A DNA stretch of 64,000 nt from Begonia masoniana (lineage: Eukaryota > Streptophyta > Magnoliopsida > Cucurbitales > Begoniaceae): contig CM039510.1 in NCBI GenBank assembly GCA_022432975.1, positions 13,094,301-13,158,300 on the forward strand. The letters run 5' to 3'. A program made the translations under genes and the position numbers. Within the stretch, counting starts at the first letter, position 1, and every line of letters begins with the position of its first letter. Positions 31,689-42,475 of the stretch are shown piece after piece. The notes beneath the pieces were generated by a model. It made no database searches. It was not told where the DNA came from and saw only the letters and a list, made by a program, of their open reading frames with translations.

Positions 31689-34263
31689 TCAGTGTCTGTG
31701 AATGCCTGGCTGCACTGAAGACTCCTGCATGATGTAAACAATTGATTGTTAACAATAATTAAGTATGATGTAACAAATTGGAAAAGAGAAAACACAATAC
31801 TAACTTGGGTTCCGATGCAAGCTGCAGAAAACCCGAACAAAGTTGATCTTCCTCGTGATGTTGATGCACTGGCTTCCATGGTAGCATCAAGAGTTACTCC
31901 TTTGCATGTTCTAGCATTATGGTTCAGACCCCGACATTTACTACACTTGATAACCTTACGCATCTTGCCCAATGTACTCTGACCTTGAGGTTCGTCAACA
32001 TCCCTCGTTCTCTTCTTTTTTGGCCTCCCAGGTGGTCTCTTCACAATCGGTGGCTGAATTTCACCCATAGCTGAAGGTGGCCACATGTCTACGCCATTCA
32101 TTGGATGTATGAACTGAGAATATATCGTCAAATATGTTTGCCGATGGTAGCAACGATCAACGTACGATTCCATGTCCCTTCTCATGAATGATATGCATGG
32201 TACAGCATGAACACATGGTATTCCAGCGAGCTGCCACCGGTTACAACTGCAAGTAGCGTTGGCTAAGTCAACGAAAAATTGTTGATGGGCATCACTAACT
32301 TGAAATCTTTCACCTCCACCTCCGGTTGCACACCAATTTTTAGCTCCATCTCGAATCTTGTCCAATTTCTTTCGTATCTGAGGACATAGTAGGCCGTTTT
32401 GTTGCTCCATTTGTTCATGCCTCTTACAAATTCTTGCCATTATTGTCGTCCTGATCATTTCTATCATGCTCACAATCGGCTTGTCACGTGTTGGTAAGAT
32501 GAAAGCATTGAATGACTCGCTCAGGTTGTTCAACGTCAGCTCACATTTTGATCTGTGACTGAAGGCATGTCTGCACCAGTGCTTCGCATCATACTCCGCA
32601 AGGTATCTATATGCTGCTTCATCGAAGCCCCGTAGCCTCGTCATTTCTTTCACGAACATTTCACGTGTTGTCGCAGTCGAAGCATTCCACATAATGTCTT
32701 TGTAGAGTTTTCCGCGAAACTTCTTCTTGAAGTTTGCGTACATATGACGTATGCAAAATCGAACCTCTGCATCTGGTACATGTTTTCGCAGTACTACTTC
32801 CAAACCCTGCATCAAATATGTGTCATATGATAGTAGGTGAAAGCATATATATGTTGACAATGATCACATATACTTACTTTTTGTTGATCGGAGATGAATG
32901 TCCAGCGTTCACCACGAGCTGATCCAATATCCGTCAACAACAATCTGAGAAACCATTTCCAAGACTTCTTCGACTCAACATCGACAACAGCCACTGCAAC
33001 AGGATATATTCCGTCATTTGTATCTACCCCGATAGCGGTTAGAAGTTGACCAGGACATGCCCACTTCAAGTGACACCCGTCCAAACTTATTACCGGTCGA
33101 CATCCGGCTAACAGGCCTCTCTTACATGCATCTAAACACATGTAAAGTCGCTTGAACATGGGCTCTGTTTGACCATCAACCCTGTCAACATTAATAACGA
33201 ATGTGCTACCAGGATTGGATCTCAGAACTTCCTCCGCAGAAGACCCCAGCTGTTTATATTGCACGGTTGAATCCACATTTACAGCCCTTCTCCTTGCCCT
33301 GATTGCTAGGCTAGGGCTGATGGTGACATTAAAGTCTCGTCTAACTGTGTCAATGATCGATGATATTTCCCACCGAGGTTGGCTTCTAAATCGATGCAAA
33401 TAACGTTTTGCCACCCACTTAGCTGTTGCATGTCGACTCTCTATTGTGCGAGCACAGTCATGAACGTCATTCAACCTCTTCACTTGGAAAGACTCTTCAT
33501 TTGTCACCTTTGATGCGTAGAGTCTCCAAGGACAACCTTTCTGACAAACCGCTTCTATTCTTGCTCTGTCATGTTTGACAAATCGGATGTCATATCCGTT
33601 AACCAAAGAATAATCAGAGATTTTTTTCCTAATTTCAGCCAATGAGCTGAATTTGTCTTTCAAACATATTTCTAAAGAGTTGTTGACCGATTCCGCAGTG
33701 TTCGCTTCATGCATCGTATCCTCCGATTCAGCAATAGAAATAATGTCATCAGGTAAGGAAGCTGAAACTGAAGGAATCGGAATATGAATTGCAACCCATG
33801 CTTCACCCACAGCTGCAACATCTACATGAGTTTGATCCCCCACGGACCCGCCAGCTGCATCATCTACATGAGTTGGATCACCCCCTTCACCAACTTGAGC
33901 ACCACCATCAAACTCAGATGCATTAGAGGACTCATCATTTCTAGCCTCTTCCTGGTAGATGCCTTCATGGTCTACGTACAGATGAATGTGACGTTTGTGA
34001 TCCAACGCCCCAACCATTTGAAGTACGTCATTATCGGACTTCAGTGCTCGCAATCCGTTTTCCATTCCTAATGGAGGCTCCACGTAATACAGAGTCTTCC
34101 ATACTCCAGCTCCGACATCTACCACCATGTCGACAACCTCAAAAAATGACATCTTATCCACATCATTATTTGTCACTAGTGCAACATCCCCACCCACGTA
34201 CTGTAACTTGTTCGTCTTGACGAACTTCCCTCCATAGTGAAAGTCAATTGAAAATGTGTCCAT
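31689..34263 (-). CDS. MULE transposase (MuDR/mudrA type), three exons, intact
   Basis: The DDE transposase that cuts and inserts the element at its TIRs, 807 aa. Exons are 34263-32878, 32806-31805 and 31724-31689. The introns (71 and 80 bp) have GTAAGT..GCAG and GTTAGT..GCAG, both phase 0. Domains in order: PB1-like N-terminus (about 1-105), acidic linker, MuDR DNA-binding domain (about 195-265), MULE transposase core with Asp395 (ISLDGCH), Asp459 (FISDQQ) and Glu559 (NLSESFN) as likely catalytic triad, SWIM zinc finger (C648, C650, C660, H662), an AT-hook-like basic PPGRPKKKR (about 719-727) and a CCHC knuckle (C750, C753, H758, C763). The start ATG at 34263 is preceded by an acceptor-like 'accttgcag', so a 5' UTR intron is likely. 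No frameshift or stop was seen. Confidence 0.93.
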
Positions 34264-34390
34264 CTTCTTCCCTGCAAGGTTACATGAATTTAATTCGATT
34301 AAGCCAGTTTTGGTATTTAAATTCTAAACAACTTTATACACATTTACACTTTTAAACAAATAGCCTTCCATCTAAACACATTTAATCTTT

Positions 34391-34903
34391 GCTTTTTAAC
34401 ATGATACAGGTCAAAATCTTTAATTTGATTCATGTTCATTATTATGATTATAAGGTTTACAGAATGTGTTCTCGTGAACCATTAGATCAAAATTTATAAT
34501 TGAAGTATGAAGCATCTAACTAACCAAGTCTAACATAGTTCGGTTGCATCCAACCTAGGCTCCATCTAAACTAACCAGAAAATTCGTTCAGAATAACAAC
34601 GAAGTTCAGAAACCCTAACTATTCAATAATAACTATTGGTTCAGATTCTCTGCTTTTTAACATGATACAGGTCAAATCTTTAATTTGATTCATGTTCATT
34701 ATTATGATTATAAGGTTTACAGAATGTGTTCTCGTGAACCATTAGATCAAAATTTATAATTGAAGTATGAAGCATCTAACTAACCAAGTCTAACATAGTT
34801 CGGTTGCATCCAACCTAGGCTCCATCTAAACTAACCAGAAAATTCGTTCAGAATAACAACGAAGTTCAGAAACCCTAACTATTCAATAATAACTATTGGT
34901 TCA
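34391..34903. repeat. 253-bp tandem duplication in the transposase 5' region
   Basis: Copy 1 is 34391-34643 and copy 2 is 34652-34903. Both run from 'gctttttaacatgatacag' to 'aataactattggttca' and differ by one A. An 8-bp spacer 'gattctct' separates them. The duplication lies between the right TIR and the transposase start, inside the presumed promoter, 5' UTR or intron. Confidence 0.95.
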
Positions 34904-35023
34904 TACTCCAAAAAAAATAAAGAACTTCGGCCATTACAGTAAGCGTGAGAAATTTTTACCTTACGACTGGCGAGAGAGAGTCGAGAGGAGCGAGCGAGAG
35001 CGAGAGCGCGGCGAAGGCGAGCG

Positions 35024-35364
35024 AGGGGGTCTCGGGAGAGAGAGCGAGCGAGCGAGGGAGGGCTGGGCTCTGGCGAAATGAAATGAGAGGGAAATCTTTC
35101 GAAGAGGAGAACGACAGATTTCCCTCTGGTTTTTCAGAAATTAACCGAACCGGTCCGGCCGGTCCGGTTCTGATTCCATGCAAGGGCATGTCTGGAAGAA
35201 AATGTGATCACGTGACAAAAACGTGATTTTTTAACGGAAAAAAATGACGGTAGGGGCCAAATTGCATATTACCCAAGTTGTAGGGGCCAAATTGCCCATT
35301 ATTCGAGTTTATGGTGTAATTTGCCTATTTCACCTACTTGTAGGGGCCAAATTGCACTTTACCC
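35024..35364 (-). repeat. MULE right terminal inverted repeat
   Basis: This is the reverse complement of the left TIR, from GGGTAAAGTGCAATTTGG at 35364 inward to the 'ccgagaccccct' block near 35025. The few differences include small substitutions and a shorter CTCT tract. Confidence 0.93.
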
Positions 35365-35416
35365 TTAAAAGAAAATAAAATAACTTTTTATTTGATTTGA
35401 CAACTAACTTACTAGT

Positions 35417-37549
35417 TGTAACGCCCCGAGTTATCTGAACCCGGTTCGCTACCCATAACATTATCATGACTAAGAAATTTTGATAATAAATTCAAAGCTT
35501 CACTCGACAGTCAAGATTAGACTTCTCAAAATATTTAAAACTTGCAGCGGAAATTCTTTTTGAACAACAATGAAGTTAAACAAAACTGTGAAAAACTATT
35601 ATTAAAATAGTCATTGGGAATGTTAAGAAATATTCAGCCGAAAGGAATGAGGGTTTAAGGCACGAAATACTCTTTCGGTTTCAGAAGACAACGCATCTGC
35701 CGACGACTAAGTCAACGGAAGAAGCAGGAATAGAAAACCGAAGACTCCTGCCGATGACGTCAGCCGGAAGGAAGGAAAACAAAAGACATCACTCGGTAGA
35801 CTTCATCTACCGATGACGTGTACAAACAACGCAACACCCTCCGCCGATAATGCCAATACAACTCTTTCCGATAGAATTAAAATACACACTACATCTTCCG
35901 ATCAATTAGACTACATCTGCCGACACGTGCTTCACGCGTGACTCCATAAGACATCTACCGGTAGACTTTCATCTTCCGATAGACTTACACACCGCATCTA
36001 CCGACAGACTTTCATCTTCCGATAGACTTACACACCGCATCTACCGATAGACTTTCATCTTCCGATAGACACCAAACCACAACTCAATACCTGCCGATAG
36101 ACACCAAACCACAACTCAATACCTGCCGATAGGCATCACCTACCGATAGAAACAGAGCGACATTCCGAATACTCTTAACTATACCTATACGACCCTATCT
36201 AAGAAGAGAACCTGTTTGCTCTACTGAAATCGCTTTATAAACAAATCAGACCAATGCATCACTCTACATCCATCAAATAATAAATTTCAAATTTCCAAAA
36301 AAATACCAACATCAGAAAGTAAAACTCAATTTGTCCAAAACGCTGAAATCACTACTGTTATGAAAACTCGATCCATCTAAAATAAAGCATTGATAATAAA
36401 ACCTTCACTCCACAGACATCAATTAAACTGCCCCATCAGCTGCCAGAACATTGTGTGGATGCACTCCTCCAACCCAACTAGCCTTCTGTGAACTCAGTAA
36501 ACACACCTGCTAAAACTTCTTCACCTACATCACAAAACTCATCTATTAGCCTAATGCTAAGCAAGTAAAGCAATAATGCATGAAAAGCTGAAGACATGTC
36601 ATCCTAGCATGCAGTTTCTACTTTTCTCATCTCTGTTACATATTCATCGTTATAATCGGATTCCTCTCTAAATTGGGAGTTGAATCACTTCTCCCAAAGT
36701 ATGAACATCCCTGTCTCATTAGGAGTTGGATTAATTCTCCTAACAGTGAATATATATATACTGATCAATGTTCAGATCCACTTCGAAATTGGGAGTTGGA
36801 TCAGTTTTCCCAAAGTATGATCCCTGGCTCATTAAGGGTTGGATTAGTTCCCTTAACAGAAAATGTTTCACATAAATCACTTCAGAATGTTCACTTCCTC
36901 ACTATATCAAAACATGTAAACTCATTTTCGTATATTTTCAAATATATGATGCATGAAACAGGAAAATATTCAAACACACAAAAGTCCTAATGTTCTGTGA
37001 TGTAGGCCCGAAGGCACAAGCAAACTTTACTTACCTGGATTCCTAGCAAATGCTCGGTTAAGAGCTACTTCGGGGGTTTGTTCACCTATATTCATAAACA
37101 GAATGTTAAACCTTAATCTAAGCTATTCAGAAATCTAAGGAGTTAGTTTGGGAACACTACTCATAGAGCATTCCCGAATAAACTCCAAACCCGAACCGCT
37201 ATTTCTCTCAACTTTTCCAAAATACTCACATTGTCCTAATTCGGTTATCTATTCATCAATACATGAAGAAAACTAAAGAACTTACCTAAGTTGAAGGATA
37301 TCGGGAAGGAAATCGTCTGGAGAGCTCTACTGGGTTGAGCTGAAAAATCGAGAGTGAAATGAGCATTGACGGCTATACCTCATTTACTCTTTCCTTAAAT
37401 ACGTTATCCACAATATAAATTGATAATTACCCTTATGCCCTCACTTAGTTACTCATTAATCTAATTGCTATTTCTCCCTATTTCATTCTATAAAATTCAC
37501 ACTTAGAAGATTAATTGGTTATTTTAATTCTAATAAACCGGGTGTTACA
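35417..37549 (-). mobile_element. Solo LTR of gypsy type (2133 bp) with TSD CTAGT
   Basis: The plus-strand ends are TGTAACGCCCC (35417) and CCGGGTGTTACA (37549). The TSD CTAGT is exact (35412-35416 and 37550-37554). Sense is minus. It carries one TGACGTCA (35755-35762) and tandem 'atcttccgatagac' repeats at about 35945-36140, motifs shared with the LTRs at 6615 and 18488. Splice-like signals are CTTAG|GTAAGT (exon end 37286), a 51-nt mini-exon (37085 to 37035, acceptor AATATAG, donor CCAG|GTAAGT) and a GATGTAG|GTGA acceptor-like site near 36520. It sits 39 bp right of the MULE TSD. Confidence 0.93.
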
Positions 37550-37554
37550 CTAGT

Positions 37555-38950
37555 ATAATAAAAATATCAATATTTCTACGTCAAATCATTAAACAAAGAA
37601 TATCCTCGAGCGACATCATTGTCAATATAATCATATAACAAACATCACAATCAAAAGTCTATACTATAAAACATCATTGAGCGACATCATCATTAATATA
37701 ATCAATAATTATGTCATCCAACAATATATTACAATCATAAATCTATACTATAACACATCCTCGAGTGACATCATCATTAATATAATTATATCATCTAACA
37801 ATACATCACAATAAAAAGTCTATAATATGACAAATCATCATGTGTCATCATCATCAATATAATCATAAAACATAACATCAATCGTATATCTCGACTTATC
37901 ATAACGATTAAACAAATCTTCAAGTCATTAATGTCGTAACGTAATATAAATCAAGTCTTCAAAGTCTTATCGTAATGAAACTATTTAACTGAGCACTTTG
38001 TGATGCAGACTGACGGGTCAACGCATAAAACATCATTTACGTCCATCAACGTGTCATATTCAAGAGCTTATAATATAACATATTTTCTAGCAATATCTTC
38101 ATCATTATCAAATCTTTAAATAGTAATAAAAGGTCTCATAAAACATTCTTATCGACATAGACCAACGTGTCAACGTATACAAATATCTCTTACCTTGATC
38201 CTTAGTACGTAGACTCTTGCTCACGACGGGTATCTTTCTTCACCTTTGAATTAACCTACCCATAGAGTTATTACGTATTAGTGAAAAAAATTGAACAGAA
38301 TAATCATAATTGAAGGATTTTCACGGAGAAATCATAACAATAATGAAAGTTCTAACAATTTCTCTCAAGCATGTAAACTCATGTGTTTACTTGTTTGATG
38401 GTGGAAGTCTATTAGGTTTAATTTTACCTTGGAAATTTTGCATAAACGAGAAGACAACTTGCGAGTTCTATGCAAAATAAGGGCTAAGTTTAACGTATAT
38501 AAATTGATACAAAATGGCTATTTAAATATGAACAAATAAACCCTAAAAATAATGATAAATAGCCCAAAATATTCCTAAAAATAGAAAAAACCTTAATAAA
38601 TTCGAAAATATGAAATTTAGTAAACTTAAAACGTCAAAAACTTACTAAAATGCATTTTTTGAAGGTATGGGCACACGGGAGGGCCTCGCTGGCCACACGC
38701 CCCATGCGCTCACACGCACCTTTTTGCGCTTCTAGCGCTCCTAATGCTTTGTTACATATACTACTTCATATTTTTCACTTGGTTGGCATACAAGGGGCAC
38801 TCCAAACATCTTTTTAGTTTCTGTTTGTATTATTTTTTCCAAATACTCCGTAATCATTATAATAGTAATGTAAAAATAAATTTATATGGAGTTGGCTACT
38901 GCCAAATCATATTCCAAGTGATTTCCTTGTCACACTTTTCTCGGTGAGTG
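37555..38950. repeat. Degraded tandem repeats and LTR-like debris
   Basis: At about 37590-37870 there are four diverged units of roughly 80-90 bp with 'gagcgacatcatcattaatataatca' themes. At 38200-38270 and 38660-38740 there are LTR-like stretches (for example 'cgcttctagcgctcct'), but no clear ends or primer site. No gene is seen. Confidence 0.5.
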
Positions 38951-39214
38951 GATTGAACAATTTATATGCCTTAGAAGCTTCACTTTCCTTTTTAATCTGG
39001 TACATAAGAATAAGCAATGCAACCAAAAATTTTAAAATGATCTCTTGCTTGTCTTCACCCACACCAAGCCTCATCGGGTATTATGTTTGGAACAAAAAAT
39101 AGGTAAGACTTTTGTCTAATACATGAATGCTCCAATTCAGTGCTTCTAGACTCTTGTTTAATACATGAATGCTCTAGTTCTTTGCTTTGAATTCTCCTTT
39201 TATTAGCAAGCATC

Positions 39215-39485
39215 TCACCATGTAGAGGATAGTTCTGGTTTTCCTCTCAATACACTATTTTGTGGTGGTGTATTATTTTTTATACCTTGATCATCACAAA
39301 AAATTTCAAATACTATTGAGAAATATTCTCCACCATAATTAGTACATAGAATTTTGATACTTTTACGTGCTTCATTTTTTAACCAAAGCATTACAATAAA
39401 GATTCTGATTTTTCCTACAAAAAATAAACCCATGTTTTCTGAGTAAAATCATCAATATAGGTAATTAAGTATCTTTTAACTCCAT
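39215..39485 (-). pseudogene. Copia integrase fragment, minus strand
   Basis: It reads a broken copia integrase core: YLITYIDDFTQKTWVYF, then a stop, then KILCTNYGGEYF, where the second catalytic Asp of the usual TDNGGEY is Asn. The downstream 'TPPQNSV' is also decayed. No flanking domains were found. Confidence 0.75.
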
Positions 39486-39499
39486 TAGAACAACACTTT

Positions 39500-39650
39500 A
39501 TCAGCCAACACCGTTCTCAATTCTCTCGAGGAAAATCATGGAGAGCCAAAAATACCTTGGAGTTAGTTCATTCTAATATTTGTGGGTTGATAAGTAATTT
39601 TCTAATGGAGCTAAAACATACTTAATTATTACTGACAGATTCTCACCATC
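39500..39650 (+). pseudogene. Copia integrase fragment, plus strand, inverted relative to neighbour
   Basis: Plus-strand translation gives the zone just before and into an integrase core (GKSWRAKNTLELVHSNICG, then FLMELKHT), with frameshifts. It overlaps in content with the minus-strand fragment at 39215-39485, so two copies of the same domain lie head to head. Confidence 0.6.
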
Positions 39651-41207
39651 TTTCATTTGTATAATATGTAGATTCAACTTCTCAGTCTCAATAACATGAT
39701 CTCATTTTCTTAAACAACAATGCCACAATCCCTAAAAATTAAGACATAGTTGGACTGAGTTAATAAAACCAAAAAAATTGAAAAATGAATATTAGAACAT
39801 GTTAATTTATGCGAGAATTAATTCAGAATAATTGAAAAGAAATCAAGAACACAAAATTTACGTGATTTAGACAAAATCGTCTTACGTCCACGACACATGA
39901 CTCCAGCAATGAAATTTATTAAAGAATCAAGAAAACAAATGTTTCCGTAATGTTATAGCATCGAACACAACATTACTCCAAATTACAAGAAAATGTATTT
40001 TTCTCAGACTATCTCCGCTCTCCTTTTTCTCTCTGACTCACTCTTTCTTTTCAGTTAATTAACCTTCAACTCACTATTTCATCTATTTATAACAAAGAAA
40101 TGCAACTTCTCAATGTATTAGGAAAACTGTTGAAATAAACTGAGTGGAACCGAAACTTTGAACCAACTTTTACAAAACATAATACCTAACACCTTTAACA
40201 TAAACATCGTTCAAAACTTAGAACCAAATATATTTTTGGGCATAGTCCAGACTAAAAGATGAAATTGAATTAGAATATGACCCAAACTTCCATACATTCT
40301 ATGTTAGTTTGCGAGGCAAAATCAATTCAGTTTTTCAATTGATCTGATTCAAAAACCAACCCAAATCGAATCAGATATTTGAGACCTTCGAGATGTGTGG
40401 AAAGAATACGATTAATTTTTTTTTTTTTTTTTAAATCTAAACTGATGTTTTAGAGCTGGAAATTTCAACTTCGTTTTACTACACGAGTAATCTACACTTA
40501 CAACCTATTTCTACTCCATGACATTGTGTCGATGTGGCATTCATATGTCAATAATTAATTTTAAATAAAAGAACGCATTTACTTTTTAATCCCCTCTCTT
40601 TCTTCTCTTATTCTTCTTCAATTCTTATGTACTAAAGATTTGTTTTTCTCTAAATCTCTTTATCTCAATCAACTTTACAAACCAAAGAACCTCAATGTCA
40701 ACAAACCCTAACTAGGAATCTCCAGTTTCTATAAACCTTTTTTTATTTTTCTCCACCAAAGAATACATATTTCTCTAAATGGCAAAAACCTTCTATTTTG
40801 TCGTTGGTGCATCTCCTATAACAAAGAGCATCGTCAGAGAAACCCACGCCTATTTCTCACGTTTTTATACTCTTGAACAAACCAGATAGGGCACCTGATT
40901 CAAAAGTTGATTTTCTTTCATTAATTGTATGAGAATAGACTTCCCTCTAGGATTTTCTTTTTTATGCAATGGCGGAAATGTCTATAACAATAAAAAGGGA
41001 TGACCAATTCTCAATGTGCTTCTTCGTTCTACCTAGGTACAATTATCGGTTTTTTCTTCTAACAAAGGGGAACAAGAAAAGATAGGTAACTTGAAAGAGT
41101 ATAATTCTTTTTATTTTTTTAAAATAATTCATAATTTTTACTGATTTATTAAACCTGTTAGATTTCAGTATGACCCAAGTTCTATCGGAGCCAAGCAGTT
41201 AGGCCTA
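39651..41207. other. Intergenic AT-rich DNA
   Basis: No protein-like frame, RNA gene or LTR boundary is recognised. A poly-T/A tract lies at about 40415-40432. Confidence 0.5.
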
Positions 41208-41401
41208 TGTTAGGAATCTAATTAAAGTTTTGTTTTCTCTACAAACTTAAGTATAATAGAGTCACAAAATTCATGGTTGTATCTTGATATTCATAGTAGA
41301 TTTATTTTTTTGCCCGTATTTTTTTCCTGAAACAGTTTTTCCACGTATTTGGTGTCCCACATCGTATTTTCTTTTTCTGGTAATCATTCGATTTCTAACG
41401 A
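41208..41401 (+). mobile_element. Short copia-type LTR (about 194 bp)
   Basis: It starts TGTTAGGAATC and ends TTTCTAACGA, just before the primer site at 41403. The inner text 'tttttcctgaaacagttttt' and 'gtgtcccacatcgtatttt' is typical of the transcribed part of short copia LTRs. No gag or second LTR follows; the next recognisable unit is the full copia element at 41705. Confidence 0.55.
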
Positions 41402-41402
41402 G

Positions 41403-41414
41403 TGGTATCAGAGC
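41403..41414 (+). other. Primer binding site (tRNA-iMet)
   Basis: TGGTATCAGAGC lies 1 nt after the short LTR. The region to 41699 looks like leader sequence but contains no gag. Confidence 0.75.
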
Positions 41415-41704
41415 AAATTTGATTTCAACAAAACTATATATTAATAATTATTTATTTAAGTTATAAAAACAATGAAACTAATACCTATGAAAATAATGAG
41501 TAGTTAGTTTACTAGTTCTCTATTAACTCTCTAAATGTTATAAGGTCATGTTGTCTAGGTATATCTATAACATAAGATTTGTTTTTATTATGCTAAAGTT
41601 GGGCCAAGTTTATATGAGAAGCGAAAACATAGTTGCCTATTTTGAGTGTAGATACTAAGCTTCCATCATTTTAGTTGTGCTTAGTGTGTGACTATACTAA
41701 GCTT

Positions 41705-42352
41705 TGTTGGTTCCCTCATTATGATAAGGGTCCCAGCATTTAAGCTGAAGAGAAGAAAATTTCTTCTCTTCAGCGGCGCCTCCAAACATCATTTAATGAA
41801 AAGCATAAAGAAGAAGAAGTTTTCTTCTTCTCTTTCGGTGCCTACCTTATTTTAAGGAGGTATGTCTCTTTTCAGGTTTGTCCTTTGTGACAAACTTCCC
41901 TATAAATAGGGAAGCTCTTCAGCTAGGAAAAGTATCCGAAGCGAAGCAACTTCTTCTGCAAGAGAAGAGTAGAGAAGAGAGAAAATACGAGAGTATTATT
42001 TTTGGTGGGAGAGAAAAGAAAGGTGTGAGAGAAAAATAGGTGTGGTGCTTTTGTGCACATTGAGAGTTCTAAGAGTGGTTATTTCTCTTAGTGAATATTT
42101 TCTAGGATATTCGATATCTAGAAAAATATTGTAAATCCTATTTTTCATAGTGAGATCTTTCTGGACTCGGTCCCCGTGGTTTTTTCCCGATTTGGGTTTC
42201 CACGTAAAATTCTCAGTGTTGGTTTTACTCATTATTTCTCTTACTTCTTGGCCGTTATAATTTTACGGCGGTGGGAAAATATTTCTGGTATTTTTCAGAT
42301 CGCTTCCGTTATCGTTTCTCGTTCCCGTCAAATTTTCGTTATTTTTCCTACA
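41705..42352 (+). repeat. 5' LTR of copia element (648 bp)
   Basis: It begins TGTTGGTTCC and ends TTTTTCCTACA. U3 contains a perfect inverted repeat with 15-nt arms (41744-41758 and 41760-41774) and a second AAGAAGAAG/CTTCTTCTT hairpin at about 41809-41835. The TATA box TATAAATA (41901-41908) lies inside the palindrome at 41895-41914. Confidence 0.95.
41895..41914 (+). promoter_or_regulatory. Palindromic TATA box of copia LTR
   Basis: CTTCCCTATAAATAGGGAAG is a 9-bp inverted repeat around 'aa' that embeds a consensus TATA box. It is conserved in the 3' LTR at about 46674-46693. It is the likely core promoter; transcription would start about 30 bp on, near 41935. Confidence 0.8.
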
Positions 42353-42354
42353 AG

Positions 42355-42367
42355 TGGTATCAAAGCC
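42355..42367 (+). other. Primer binding site (tRNA-iMet)
   Basis: TGGTATCAAAGCC starts 2 nt after the 5' LTR and is complementary to the 3' end of initiator tRNA-Met. Confidence 0.93.
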
Positions 42368-42475
42368 AAGGTTGACTTCTTTAAATCTAGTATGCTCTGT
42401 GGTTGCGGTTTTTAAACTGATCTTCCACATCAGAAAAATTTTTAGAGGTTGCAGTCCTTGTGCCGTGTTTGAATC

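Larger units (their letters stand above)
29437..35364. mobile_element. Complete Mutator-like element (MULE), 5928 bp
   Basis: The element has long terminal inverted repeats (29437 to about 29802, and about 35024 to 35364) that differ at few positions. It is flanked by the exact 9-bp duplication TTAAAAGAA (29428-29436 and 35365-35373). It encodes an apparently intact transposase on the minus strand, reading inward from the right TIR, and a second gene on the plus strand, reading inward from the left TIR. The two converge near 31220-31689. Intact frames, perfect TSD and near-identical TIRs indicate recent insertion and possible autonomy. Confidence 0.96.
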
